A DNA stretch of 64,000 bases from RGIG7450 sp045633565 (GCA_045633565.1 JAZQYO010000006.1:98465-162464); one strand, 5' to 3'. Shown: positions 7,182 through 15,739, counted from the first letter of the stretch. The notes: generated by a model from the sequence alone, not told the origin. Program-made: numbers and translations.

Positions 7182-7987
7182 AACATCTTTTTGTATTTGC
7201 TTGGTGTGGTGTCAAAAAATTTTTCAAAATTTCTGATGTATGTCTGAAAATTGTTAAACCCGCACGAGTAGGCAATGTCAAGCTGAGTCATATTTGAAGT
7301 TTTCATCAGTTCCACCGCTTTTTTCAGACGGTACTGTGTGACATAGTCAGAAAAGCATATTCCCGCTATGGAACTGAAAATATGCGAGAAATGATATTTT
7401 GATATGGCGCAAAGCTTTGCGGTTTCATCAAGAGTAATTTTGTTCATATAGTTATTTTTTATATAAGTATGTACTTTGTCCAAAATAGCAATATTTTTTA
7501 GTTTGATTTTCGTTTCTGCCTCAGGCATCACATCACACTTTACGTTTTGCATTATCAAAAGAAAAAGTTCATTTACTGCGGTTGCGCAGGACAAGGCTTT
7601 AGGAAAAACAGGGTTTTTTACTTTCTCAAATGCAACATTTATTTCATTATACATCTTGTGGTTTTTAGGTATGCAATTATCGCAGAATATAAGACGCGAA
7701 AAAGATATATCTTCGGCGACCGGTATCATTTTTATAACTGTGCCGAAAGAGCCCGGCTGGGTGATAACATTATGTATTTCGTAGGGCATAAAAAAGCAGA
7801 TTTCACCTTCGCTAAGGCAGAAGGATACATCGCAGGTTGTAATTTGAATGGCGCCTTTTTCACATTTTACAAATTCAATTTCCTCATGAAAATGCGGATA
7901 GTCCCGGAGAATTTTCGCACCCAATGACACAAAAGGTTTATCCTTTGTTGCAGTATTTTTCTTTTCAAAGCCTGAGACTTTTTGCAT
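7169..7987 (-). CDS. AraC family regulator with N-terminal cupin
   Basis: The 272-residue protein has an N-terminal cupin-like sensor (HFHEEIEFVKCEKG; PYEIHNV) and a C-terminal pair of AraC helix-turn-helix units (ITLDETAKLCAISKYHFS; LDIAYSCGFNNFQTYIRNF). The start at 7987 has a GAGGTG ribosome site 6 bases upstream; an ATG 30 bases earlier has none. It is divergent from the GH3 gene across 147 bases, which contain a TGTTA/TAACA inverted repeat near 8056, so it probably senses a sugar and controls that gene. Confidence 0.88.
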   Translation of the reverse strand: MQKVSGFEKKNTATKDKPFVSLGAKILRDYPHFHEEIEFVKCEKGAIQITTCDVSFCLSEGEICFFMPYEIHNVITQPGSFGTVIKMIPVAEDISFSRLIFCDNCIPKNHKMYNEINVAFEKVKNPVFPKALSCATAVNELFLLIMQNVKCDVMPEAETKIKLKNIAILDKVHTYIKNNYMNKITLDETAKLCAISKYHFSHIFSSIAGICFSDYVTQYRLKKAVELMKTSNMTQLDIAYSCGFNNFQTYIRNFEKFFDTTPSKYKKMLKKD

Positions 7988-8134
7988 AAAGTTCACCTCA
8001 TAAGACAATTTTAACATAATTAGTTTTACATTTCAACAAAAATCGCAATAAATGTTAGTTTTTTTAACAAAATAATATAAGACTTTGATTTTATGGTATG
8101 ATAAAATAAAGACATATAAAGGAGGCGTATTTTT

Positions 8135-10003
8135 ATGACTTTTTATGAGCAGGCTAAAAAGCTCGTTTCAAAAATGACAATTACGGAAAAACTTTCGCAG
8201 ATGAGATATGATGCTCCGGCGATTGAAAGGCTGGGCATACCTGCATACAACTGGTGGAATGAATGTTTGCATGGTGTTGCAAGAAACGGAGTTGCAACGG
8301 TATTTCCGCAGGCAATCGGTCTTGCGGCAAGTTTTAATAAGGAAAGAATGTTTGAGGTTGCATCTGCAACTTCTGATGAAATAAGGGCAAAATATAACGA
8401 AAATAAAAAACAGGGATTTACAGATATATATCAGGGCCTTACAATGTGTTCTCCCAACATCAACATTTTCAGAGACCCCAGATGGGGCAGAGGCCACGAA
8501 ACCTATGGTGAGGATACAACGCTTACAGGAATGATGGCGGTTGAATTTGTCAAAGGATTGCAGGGAGACGGAAAGTACAGAAAGGCGGATGCAACGCTTA
8601 AGCATTATGCAGTTCATTCGGGGCCTGAGAAGGACAGACACAGTTTCAATGTCAATATAGATGATGAAACAATGTTTGAAACATATCTTAAAGCGTTTGA
8701 ATACTGTATAAAAAATGCTAAACCGGCTGCTGTTATGTGTGCATACAACTCGGTTAACGGAGAGCCTTGCACAGCAAGTCACACAATGATAAAGGATATT
8801 TTAAGAGGTAAACTTGGGTTTGAAGGATATGTAGAATCGGACGCAGGTGCTGTTGAGTATATAGCGCTTTGTCATAAACTTACATATAGTATTGCGGCTG
8901 CTGCTGCAATGGCAGTAAATAACGGTTGTGACCTTTGTCTCGGCGTTGCTTATGAAAGTTTAAAGGAAGCTTATGATAATGGCTGGATTTCGGAAGAAAC
9001 GGTAACCGAGTCTGTTACAAGACTTTTTGAAACACGCTACAGACTTGGTATGTTTGCAGATGACTGTGAGTATGATAAAATTCCGTATGAGGTTGTTGAT
9101 TGCAAAAAGCACAAAGACCTCAATCTCAAAATGGCTCACGAAAGCATGGTTCTTTTAAAAAATGACGGAATACTCCCTCTTGACCCTAACAAAAAAATAG
9201 CAGTTATCGGTCCTAATGCAGATGAACTTTCGGTGCTTTTGGGCAATTACAACGGTACGCCGTCGGAATACACAACACTTTTAAAAGGCATTCAAAACAG
9301 CTATGAAAATGTAATTTACGCAAAAGGCTGTGACCATTGGAAACAAGCGCAAGGCCATCTTGAAAGACGAAATTATGAAGCTGTAATTGCTGCACAGAGA
9401 AGCGATGTTGTTATAATGTGTATGGGGCTTACTCCATTTATGGAAGGCGAAGCGGGTGATGCATATAATGCGGCTGCAAGTGGTGACAAACTTTCAATAG
9501 AACTGCCTGAGGTGCAAAAAGAACTTTTTGAAAAAATTATTGCTCTTGGAAAACCTGTGATTTTTGTAAATGTAACAGGCAGCTGTGTTGCACTTGGTGA
9601 GCAGGATAAAAAATGTAACGCGGTAATCCAGTGTTTTTATCCCGGCGCAAGAGGTGGGGAAGCTTTGGCGGACATTTTGTTTGGAAAATGTTCTCCCAGC
9701 GGAAGACTGCCTGTTACCTTCTATGCATCGGATGACGACTTGCCCGATTTTACAGATTACAGTATGGAAAACAGAACGTATAAATATTTTAAAGGAACGC
9801 CTGTTTATGAATTCGGTCACGGGCTGACCTATTCTGAAATTACAGAAAACTGGACAGATGAAAATACTGCCCAAATAACAAACAGCGGGAAGTTTGATAC
9901 ATATTATTCTGTTCTGCAGTTTGAATATATACCGCACAAGAGCCTGAAAAACTTTAAAAAGATTTTTATAAAACAAGGCGAAACCCAGACAGTAAAGTTT
10001 TAA
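8135..10003 (+). CDS. Glycoside hydrolase family 3, beta-xylosidase type, short C-terminus
   Basis: This is a probable exo-acting beta-xylosidase or arabinofuranosidase. The N-terminal barrel has the NWWNECLHGVAR motif typical of GH3 xylosidases, the DPRWGRGHETYGED substrate motif, the KHYAVHSGPEKDRH segment and the nucleophile Asp in VESDAGAV. The second domain has HESMVLLKNDGILPL and the YPGARGGEALADILFG motif. There is no signal peptide, so it should act on imported oligosaccharides. The fibronectin III-like C-terminal domain stops in the strand after KQGETQTVKF, roughly 30 residues early for the family. The start has an AAAGGAGG site. Confidence 0.93.
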   Translation: MTFYEQAKKLVSKMTITEKLSQMRYDAPAIERLGIPAYNWWNECLHGVARNGVATVFPQAIGLAASFNKERMFEVASATSDEIRAKYNENKKQGFTDIYQGLTMCSPNINIFRDPRWGRGHETYGEDTTLTGMMAVEFVKGLQGDGKYRKADATLKHYAVHSGPEKDRHSFNVNIDDETMFETYLKAFEYCIKNAKPAAVMCAYNSVNGEPCTASHTMIKDILRGKLGFEGYVESDAGAVEYIALCHKLTYSIAAAAAMAVNNGCDLCLGVAYESLKEAYDNGWISEETVTESVTRLFETRYRLGMFADDCEYDKIPYEVVDCKKHKDLNLKMAHESMVLLKNDGILPLDPNKKIAVIGPNADELSVLLGNYNGTPSEYTTLLKGIQNSYENVIYAKGCDHWKQAQGHLERRNYEAVIAAQRSDVVIMCMGLTPFMEGEAGDAYNAAASGDKLSIELPEVQKELFEKIIALGKPVIFVNVTGSCVALGEQDKKCNAVIQCFYPGARGGEALADILFGKCSPSGRLPVTFYASDDDLPDFTDYSMENRTYKYFKGTPVYEFGHGLTYSEITENWTDENTAQITNSGKFDTYYSVLQFEYIPHKSLKNFKKIFIKQGETQTVKF

Positions 10004-10031
10004 AAATTGACTTTTAAAATAAAAATTACCA

Positions 10032-10060
10032 GTATATAAAAATCCCTCTGACGCAAAATA
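10032..10060 (+). promoter_or_regulatory. Possible sigma-G promoter of the spore protein gene
   Basis: GTATA and CAAAATA are 17 bases apart, a fair but imperfect match to the forespore sigma-G pattern (GMATR, then CATWMTA). Position and target gene fit; the match alone would not be convincing. Confidence 0.3.
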
Positions 10061-10108
10061 TTATTGCACTGAAAAGTGCGAGAAAAAAATTCAGAGGTGA
10101 AATTAGTA

Positions 10109-10360
10109 ATGTCTAAAAAAACTTTAGTTCCTGAAGCGAAAGAAGCAATGGAAAGATTCAAAATGGAAGCTGCATCTGAAGTAGGCGTTAACCTTAAACA
10201 GGGTTACAACGGCGACCTTACAAGCAAACAGGCAGGCTCTGTAGGCGGTCAGATGGTTAATAACATCTGTCCCGTGCGAACTGTATTTTTCACCCGAAAC
10301 AACCGTACTCTTGACGGTCATGTGCAAAAAATCGGGTATGAATACCGAATAGTGATATAA
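10109..10360 (+). CDS. Small acid-soluble spore protein, alpha/beta type, with atypical C-terminus
   Basis: These proteins coat spore DNA and protect it from UV damage. The first helix motif (EAKEAMERFKMEAASEVGVNL) and the second signature (GDLTSKQAGSVGGQMV) with the GPR-like cleavage region are clear. After QMV the usual amphipathic helix ending within about 15 residues is replaced by some 35 unrelated residues rich in Arg and Tyr. No other frame restores the usual end. The start at 10109 is fixed by an AGAGGTG ribosome site. It lies 105 bases after the GH3 gene. Confidence 0.85.
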   Translation: MSKKTLVPEAKEAMERFKMEAASEVGVNLKQGYNGDLTSKQAGSVGGQMVNNICPVRTVFFTRNNRTLDGHVQKIGYEYRIVI

Positions 10361-10366
10361 AAGTAG

Positions 10367-10405
10367 AATCAGTGCTTGGCAATAATGTCAGGCACTGATT
10401 TTTTC
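10367..10405. terminator. Terminator after the spore protein gene
   Basis: AATCAGTGC pairs with GCACTGATT and is followed by a T-rich run. The converging DUF4143 gene ends at its edge, so it may serve both strands. Confidence 0.85.
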
Positions 10406-11614
10406 TTAAAATTCTTCACTTAACAGGAAGTCTGCTATATGCATTGTTTTGATACCTTCATAATTTCCACCTGCAAAGTTATCAGTTGTTAAAAGGTATT
10501 TGGGATAATTATCTCGTATCTCGAGAAGCCTGTCATATTCTCTTTTTTCAGTTTCTTCGGTTTTGATTTCTTTTGTTACTTGTACATAGATTTTGTCACC
10601 TTGCTTTTCGGCAATAAAGTCTATCTCTCCATTAACAGTTTTACCTATGTTAACCGAATAACCTCTGCGACATAATTCAAGGTATACTACATTTTCAAGC
10701 ATTGCTGCTACAGACGTTGATTTGTAGCCAAGAACGCTATGCCTTAGTGCTGTATCCGCAAGGTAAAATTTTTCTTGTGTTTTCAAAAGCTCTTTGCCTT
10801 GTATATCATACCTTGAGCAACGATGCAGGATGTATGCACTTTCTAATTTTTCCAGATAACTGTAAACGGTCTCGTTATCTATCGTTCTATGCTCACTTTT
10901 TAAATAGTCGGATATTGATTTGGCGGAAAAAGTTTTACCGACATTATCAAACGCAAATCTCACTATACGCTCAAGCTGGTCAACTTTTCTAACCTGATTT
11001 CGCTTTACTATATCAGAAAATATTGTAGAATTATATATATCCTTTACGATAGTATATACTTCATCTTCGGTATACTCCTGAAGATGTGTTGCAGGAAATC
11101 CGCCAAGTCTGATATACTCAGCCAGTTCACTCCTCATATCCGTAACAGTTGAAAATTCTTTTTTAAAATCAATGTACTCCGAAAATGAAAGTGTGTAAAT
11201 GCGGAATGCAATATATCTGCCGGTAAGGTATGTTGCAATTTCTGATGACATCATACGGGAATTTGAACCGGTTACATAAATATCAACGTTATAATCCGAA
11301 GCAAGAGAATTTACTGTTTTTTCCCAATGCTTTATTTCTTGAACCTCATCTAAAAATATATAGGTTTTTTCAGTAGAAGAAAGTTTACCTTTAATTTCAG
11401 TAAACATTTCTTTTGCAGTAATATCCTCGTATTCCATTGAATCAAAGCGATAGCTTAAAATTCTTTCCTCAGAAACACCTCGCTTTTTTAGTTCTTTTAT
11501 AATCATTTTCAAAATTGTAGATTTTCCACAACGTCTGACACCGGTCAATATTTTCACAAATGGTGCATCTACATATTTCATTATTCTGTCTACATACATA
11601 GGTCTGTAAATCAT
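10406..11614 (-). CDS. ATP-binding protein, AAA_14/DUF4143 family
   Basis: The 402-residue protein has an AAA+ domain with Walker A GVRRCGKST and Walker B YIFLDEVQE, the sensor region VTGSNSRMMSSE, and a C-terminal DUF4143 domain with winged-helix and nuclease-like parts (GEIDFIAEKQGDKIYVQV). Such proteins are often orphan genes near mobile DNA; their cellular role is unsettled. The start at 11614 has a perfect GGAGGTG site; the longer GTG form would overlap it. It stands next to the mobile gene cluster. Confidence 0.88.
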   Translation of the reverse strand: MIYRPMYVDRIMKYVDAPFVKILTGVRRCGKSTILKMIIKELKKRGVSEERILSYRFDSMEYEDITAKEMFTEIKGKLSSTEKTYIFLDEVQEIKHWEKTVNSLASDYNVDIYVTGSNSRMMSSEIATYLTGRYIAFRIYTLSFSEYIDFKKEFSTVTDMRSELAEYIRLGGFPATHLQEYTEDEVYTIVKDIYNSTIFSDIVKRNQVRKVDQLERIVRFAFDNVGKTFSAKSISDYLKSEHRTIDNETVYSYLEKLESAYILHRCSRYDIQGKELLKTQEKFYLADTALRHSVLGYKSTSVAAMLENVVYLELCRRGYSVNIGKTVNGEIDFIAEKQGDKIYVQVTKEIKTEETEKREYDRLLEIRDNYPKYLLTTDNFAGGNYEGIKTMHIADFLLSEEF

Positions 11615-11700
11615 AATTAACACCTCCGTTTTATAGTATTATACCGCAACTTTTGTGAAATGTCAATAGTTTTGCGATTATAACCCTAAAAACTTTTAGC

Positions 11701-11743
11701 AAAAATAATCCCTCAAAGAGTCATATGCTCCTTGAGGGATTTT
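11701..11743 (-). terminator. Terminator after the small ORF at 11745
   Basis: On the minus strand AATCCCTCAA pairs with TTGAGGGATT and is followed by TTATTTTT, two bases beyond the stop codon of the small ORF. Confidence 0.75.
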
Positions 11744-11744
11744 A

Positions 11745-11891
11745 TCATTGTTTCTTTTTAGAATTTGGACTATGGCACTGTTTGTATATCAGATTACTCA
11801 TCTTGTTTTTTTCTTTTTCAGTAATTATACCTTTTTCAAATAGAATTTTATTAAAATAGCTGAGCCATATCTCATTAGCATTTATATTCAG
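11745..11891 (-). CDS. Small mobile-element protein, possible CTG start or remnant
   Basis: This 48-codon frame reads QLNINANEIWLSYFNK, then ILFEKGIITEKEKNKM and a Lys-rich end. The pattern, an aromatic helix followed by LFEKGIITEKE, resembles small ORFs that accompany serine recombinases and conjugative elements in Clostridia. A GGGAGG site lies 9 bases before an in-frame CTG, and no ATG, GTG or TTG is available. It is therefore either a rare CTG-start gene or a decayed copy. A terminator follows at once. Confidence 0.4.
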   Translation of the reverse strand: MNINANEIWLSYFNKILFEKGIITEKEKNKMSNLIYKQCHSPNSKKKQ

Positions 11892-12193
11892 TTGGACACG
11901 CCTCCCTTATGGGATATTGTGTTCAACACAGTAAATTTTATACACAAAGTCAAAGACCTATTATCAAGTGAATTTTTACAGGTTTTAATTAAAAGGTTTT
12001 TTACGAATAGTTTCAATATATAATCTCCTTACATAACATAAATAATTGTGGCGTATTTATGTACAAATGTTATCTGCATATATGCTTACATATATATTAG
12101 GTAATCAGCTTTAAGGAAAATCACCTATAAAGCCTTATATATCAATGCCTTTTCGACTTCTTAATTTTTTTATTATTAGTAATTTGCTACTGA
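11892..12193. other. AT-rich non-coding stretch beside the Rep-like gene
   Basis: No gene is visible. It contains a CATAAAT/ATTTATG inverted repeat near 12037-12060 and the 11-bp word TAACATAAATA at 12034, which recurs at 13150 on the other side of the Rep-like gene. It could hold an origin or Rep-binding sites, but nothing here proves that. Confidence 0.35.
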
Positions 12194-13114
12194 TTATTTT
12201 GAAAAATAGTCAGTGATTCTTGCTTTGATTTCAGAAACGATAGTCTCTAAATCAGCTTTTTTAAAGTATTCAATCTTGTGATGCTTTTTAAAGTTATAAG
12301 TTTTGTTCTTTGCCTGTTCTTCGCTTAAACCAATCAACATCAGCAAATTTTTCATCTGTCGGGAAGTAAAGATATAATCTTTTCTTGTCATCAAAAAACT
12401 ATTGATACTTAAAAACTGACGGTCACGTTTTTTCTTTTTTAGGTCATTCAAATAAATTTCTGCCATATTTTGATTGAATTTATTCTGTACGTTTTGAAAT
12501 TCCTGTACCGCTTTGTCTAACCTATCAAACCAAATCTTCAAAAATTCAGTTTCGATATCCCCACGCATACGCAAACTTCTGAATTCAAGTCTGCTAAAAT
12601 ACGGACTATTTTTTCTGCTTTCATCTTCCTTGTCGTAAAACTCGATTTCACGATAGTTGTTTTTTGTGGCAAGGCTTTTTGTGCATCCGCTCCAAAAGTT
12701 CCTTGTATCATATGTATTATGGTCATCTGTTGCACTTGCAAAACAAGCTATCAACAATCTGTTGAGTTTTGTGTAGTTCTCATAATAATCGCTATCATTC
12801 AACGTGTTGAAACTCAAATCAAGACGTTTCCACTTGAAATCATCTACCCCAATTTCATCAAAAACAGTTTCCATCACTTTTTTAAAATCAGAGTATTTGT
12901 CCAAAATGTAGTCGCCATTATTCTTATTAGGGTTTACTCTTATGTAGTTTTCATACCAATCACGGTTACGGACTTTTCTTAAATTGCATGTTTTTATGAT
13001 ATTGTTATTTTCAGCAATATCATAATTTACTACATTTTCTGTCGTTCCGTTGCCTGTATGGAATCCAACCTGTGTATTTTCGTTAAAACAATTTTCTACT
13101 TTTGTAGTATTCAT
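12194..13114 (-). CDS. Replication-initiation-like (Rep) protein of a plasmid or mobile element
   Basis: The 306-residue protein has the strand motif KRLDLSFNT, a central NFWSGCTKSLAT segment, the EIEFYDKEDESRK motif and the RLEFRSLRM strand. These resemble rolling-circle Rep and phage replication proteins of the HUH-type fold, which nick and re-join DNA with a Tyr. The C-terminus is Lys-rich with a helix-turn-helix-like end. I cannot assign the catalytic Tyr with certainty. The ATG at 13114 has an AAGGA site; the ATG 18 bases earlier does not. Confidence 0.55.
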   Translation of the reverse strand: MNTTKVENCFNENTQVGFHTGNGTTENVVNYDIAENNNIIKTCNLRKVRNRDWYENYIRVNPNKNNGDYILDKYSDFKKVMETVFDEIGVDDFKWKRLDLSFNTLNDSDYYENYTKLNRLLIACFASATDDHNTYDTRNFWSGCTKSLATKNNYREIEFYDKEDESRKNSPYFSRLEFRSLRMRGDIETEFLKIWFDRLDKAVQEFQNVQNKFNQNMAEIYLNDLKKKKRDRQFLSINSFLMTRKDYIFTSRQMKNLLMLIGLSEEQAKNKTYNFKKHHKIEYFKKADLETIVSEIKARITDYFSK

Positions 13115-13251
13115 AATAAATATTCCTTTCATATTTAAGACATTGTTTGTAACATAAATACTGCCACATAAGATTATTCTCTAAAATTTTCGCAAAAAAA
13201 TTGAAAATTTAACGCATTTACAAAACACCGCTTTTTTATAGAAAATTGCAT

Positions 13252-13280
13252 AAAAAAAGCAAGGTATATTTCAACCTTGC
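13252..13280 (-). terminator. Resolvase terminator
   Basis: On the minus strand GCAAGGTT pairs with ACCTTGC and is followed by seven Ts, starting about 20 bases after the resolvase stop. Confidence 0.85.
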
Positions 13281-13301
13281 AAATTTCTAAATATTTTACT
13301 G

Positions 13302-13865
13302 TTATTTGTTATCCCTTAAAATCCTGTTTACTGTACTTCTTGATAATCCTGTTTCTTTTACAATATCCACAATCTTCATACCGCTATTGGCTAATGCTTT
13401 TACAACTTCGCCTTTTTCGTTTTGTTTTGACGGTCTACCGCCATTTCGTCCACGTGCTTTTGCACTTACCAAACCTTCTTTTGTTCGTTGGCTTATCAAA
13501 TCACGTTCCAACTGACTTAAACCGCTCATAACAGTTAAAAGGAAAGCATTATACGGATTGTTGCTTGTGGTATCTAACCATGTATCTTTCAGACTTCGTA
13601 TAGTAGCACCCTTATTTTTAATTTTTTCGATTATATCCAACAAATCCTTTGTACTACGTGAAATTCTTGTAAGGTCAGTAATGATTACTGTATCACCTTC
13701 GTTTAGTTCTTCCAACATTCTTTGTAGTTCAGGGCGGTCTTTTTTCGTGCCTGTGATTTTTTCCTGATACAAAACCCTGTTATCTACGCCCACTTCTTTT
13801 AAGGCATCTATCTGCCTGTCTAAATTTTGTCCGTCTGTTGAAACTCTTGCATATCCAACTAACAT
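13302..13865 (-). CDS. Small serine recombinase, Tn3-type resolvase/invertase
   Basis: The 187-residue protein has catalytic Ser9 in GYARVST, the conserved DLTRISRSTKDLL motif and the SQLERDLISQRTKEG helix. A C-terminal helix-turn-helix follows (IVDIVKETGLSRSTVNRIL). It should resolve or invert DNA between short res-type sites and may keep an element monomeric. The ATG at 13865 follows an AAGGGG site; the upstream TTG overlaps that site and is less likely. It lies upstream of the Rep-like gene on the same strand. Confidence 0.93.
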   Translation of the reverse strand: MLVGYARVSTDGQNLDRQIDALKEVGVDNRVLYQEKITGTKKDRPELQRMLEELNEGDTVIITDLTRISRSTKDLLDIIEKIKNKGATIRSLKDTWLDTTSNNPYNAFLLTVMSGLSQLERDLISQRTKEGLVSAKARGRNGGRPSKQNEKGEVVKALANSGMKIVDIVKETGLSRSTVNRILRDNK

Positions 13866-13896
13866 AATAGTCAACCCCTTTTCTTTGATTAACTAT

Positions 13897-13925
13897 ATTA
13901 TATCATAAACGTGTCAAAATGTAAA
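13897..13925 (-). promoter_or_regulatory. Resolvase promoter
   Basis: On the minus strand TTTACA and TATAAT are 17 bases apart, about 30 bases before the start codon. A GTGTCAAAA/TTTTGACAC-like word in the spacer may be a resolvase binding half-site. Confidence 0.65.
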
Positions 13926-13991
13926 TAGTTTTTGATGCGTTTTTTGAAATGTTTTTTAATGATTTTCTGCCTGTTTTTCGGCATAAAAAGA

Positions 13992-14023
13992 AATGTGCCA
14001 AAAACGAATGTTTTTGACACATT
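13992..14023 (-). terminator. Long hairpin after the zinc-ribbon surface protein gene
   Basis: Two 14-base arms (AATGTGCCAAAAAC and GTTTTTGACACATT) pair with one mismatch around a 4-base loop. On the minus strand TCTTTTT follows, so it can end transcription of the gene at 14049. Its word TGTCAAAA also occurs in the resolvase promoter, so a role in recombination is possible. Confidence 0.7.
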
Positions 14024-14048
14024 AAGATAGATCACATTGATTACTAAT

Positions 14049-15110
14049 TTAATATTCAACACTTTTGCCGTCTATTATTATTCTCCACGTTCCATCGCTT
14101 GTTAAATATGGGATTTCTCCTTTTCTTGCCTTTTCCACAATTTCTTTTTCATAAGAGGTATATTTTCTTATTTCTTTAGGCATTTCACCAAAATTATGGC
14201 ACTCGTTACAAAGATACCCCATATCACAAATACAATCCATTCCACCTGACATTACACCTTTTCCACGGCATATTCGGCACTGATCAGCAAGTAATAAGAT
14301 CCCGTGACAAGTATCACATGCAACAAATTTCACCCAACCGTCATCACCCCACAAACAATCTTTTGTCAATTCTGTGACAATAGACTTATATATATTATTG
14401 TACGGTTCTTCACTCCACCCTTGTTGTAGTAACGCTGGAACTTCAGATTGTTTAAATATCTCACGCCGTCCATCAGCAGAATATAATTTCTGAACAGGTT
14501 CAGTATACCAACCTACACTTAATTGTGCTTCTACTTCAGACTGTTTAAATACAGCACTTTTGCCCGGGGCATATAGCGTTTGAACAGGTTCAGTATACCA
14601 ACCAACCGTTAACTGCGCATCAACAGTATTAAAAGGAAAGCTCTTACTTCTGTCACCAAGAGCATATAGCATTGTATAATTTTCAGAATCATCAATTATA
14701 GACACTATACTGTCGTTCCCGTCCCAACCCACTTGACAATCAAAGGCTTCACTTACTGCACGAAGCGGAATTAGTGTTCTGCCGTCTATAAGTTGTGCCG
14801 GGACGTCAAGAGCTTTTTCTGATTCATTTTTGTACATTGTATAATCATTGATAGTAAATTTTACAACTGTATTTTCCTTCGTGCCAATTGCCGTTTGTGT
14901 TGAATCGTCCCAATCAACTGTGGCGCCCAATTCTTCGAAAATTTTTCTCATTGGTACTAAAGTTCTTCCGTTGATAATTTGTGGCTGAACATCAAATGCT
15001 ATTTTTTCACCATTTAAGTATACACATACGTTTGACTGTGCTGATACATTAAAAGTGAACATGCCGAGTAGTAAGACAACTACCATTGTTAAAGATGCGA
15101 TTTTTTTCAT
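14049..15110 (-). CDS. Secreted copper-amine-oxidase-N domain protein with WYTEPV repeats and a CxxC zinc ribbon
   Basis: The 353-residue protein begins with a signal peptide (MKKIASLTMVVVLLLGMF). A copper amine oxidase N-terminal stalk domain follows (RTLVPMRKIFEELGATVDWDD; RTLIPLRAVSEAF). Next come two to three repeats of about 35 residues containing VGWYTEPVQ and FKQSEV. A DnaJ-like cluster of CxxC motifs (CDTCHG, CRICRGKG, CDMGYLCNEC) lies near the C-terminus. It is probably extracellular. The start at 15110 follows TTAGGAGG. Structured RNA copy 2 ends only 30 bases upstream, leaving no room for a separate promoter. Confidence 0.85.
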   Translation of the reverse strand: MKKIASLTMVVVLLLGMFTFNVSAQSNVCVYLNGEKIAFDVQPQIINGRTLVPMRKIFEELGATVDWDDSTQTAIGTKENTVVKFTINDYTMYKNESEKALDVPAQLIDGRTLIPLRAVSEAFDCQVGWDGNDSIVSIIDDSENYTMLYALGDRSKSFPFNTVDAQLTVGWYTEPVQTLYAPGKSAVFKQSEVEAQLSVGWYTEPVQKLYSADGRREIFKQSEVPALLQQGWSEEPYNNIYKSIVTELTKDCLWGDDGWVKFVACDTCHGILLLADQCRICRGKGVMSGGMDCICDMGYLCNECHNFGEMPKEIRKYTSYEKEIVEKARKGEIPYLTSDGTWRIIIDGKSVEY

Positions 15111-15140
15111 AAGAAAACCTCCTAAAAAATAATATAAAAT

Positions 15141-15352
15141 AAAAAAACGCACCAACCGAAGTCGATGCGTAAAAAAACACAAACTCCGATTGCTGCGAAA
15201 CAATTTTAATAGAATGGTACTATACTCAATCTACCTAATGGAATTTGTGTTTTTAACAAATCCTAAAAGTAGATTAAGCAAAAAAGGGTATAAAATACCC
15301 ATAAAAATAAAAAAATAGCACCTTTCTATAATATCATTAAAATTGTTTCGCA
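15141..15352 (-). ncRNA. Structured RNA, copy 2 (leader of the zinc-ribbon surface protein)
   Basis: On the minus strand the RNA opens with TGCGAAAC. A perfect 16-bp closing stem pairs GCGAAACAATTTTAAT with ATTAAAATTGTTTCGC. Inside are a GGGTAT/ATACCC hairpin and an AATCTAC/GTAGATT stem. The linker has CGGAG and GTGTTTTTTT, and a terminator with stem ACGCATCGAC/GTTGGTGCGT and seven Ts ends it. The length of 212 nt equals copy 1. The loop sequences differ from the other copies while the layout is kept, as expected for a conserved fold. Confidence 0.72.
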
Positions 15353-15357
15353 TATTT

Positions 15358-15386
15358 ATTATACCACTAAAAGTCAATTTATGCAA
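15358..15386 (-). promoter_or_regulatory. Promoter of structured RNA copy 2
   Basis: On the minus strand TTGCAT, 17 bases and TATAAT precede TGCGA by about 5 bases, matching copies 1 and 3 apart from one base in the -35. Confidence 0.75.
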
Positions 15387-15739
15387 GATTTCTGTTTATT
15401 TTTGTATGAATTTTATAGTAGTTCGTAAGTGAGTTCGACAAAACCCTGTTATTTCAAGGGTTTCAGGCTTTTAATGTTCCGGTCCGTAAAAAGTTCAACA
15501 CCCTACAAAGCCTTATTTTAAGCCATTTTCGGTTTTTTTGCAAAATCGTTGTATGTTCGATAATAATATACAGAAGGGGCGGTGTGAATAATAGTATATT
15601 TTACTTCGATATTTCAAAACGTAACCTGATACGTGAAAACATCAGATATAGCGGATATGGGAATTTTGTTTATAAAAGCAAATGTAAACTATCCGCTATC
15701 ATAACAAACAAAAAGTCAAAACTTTCCATAACTAATCAC
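15387..15739. other. Non-coding region upstream of the large serine recombinase
   Basis: No supported gene. There is a CCCTGTTATTTCAAGGG hairpin near 15445-15461. As recombinase attachment sites usually lie next to the gene, an attL or attR half could be here, but no matching partner sequence was found in the window. Confidence 0.3.

Noticed and set aside
8168..8782. A 204-codon open frame on the minus strand opposite the GH3 gene
   Set aside because: It lies wholly inside a clear GH3 reading frame, shows no recognisable motifs and has an unlikely Cys/Phe-rich composition.
10045..10097. CCTCTGA pairing with TCAGAGG over the ribosome site of the spore protein, as a translational switch
   Set aside because: If the sigma-G-like promoter at 10032-10060 is right, transcription starts after the first arm, so the stem would not form in the mRNA.
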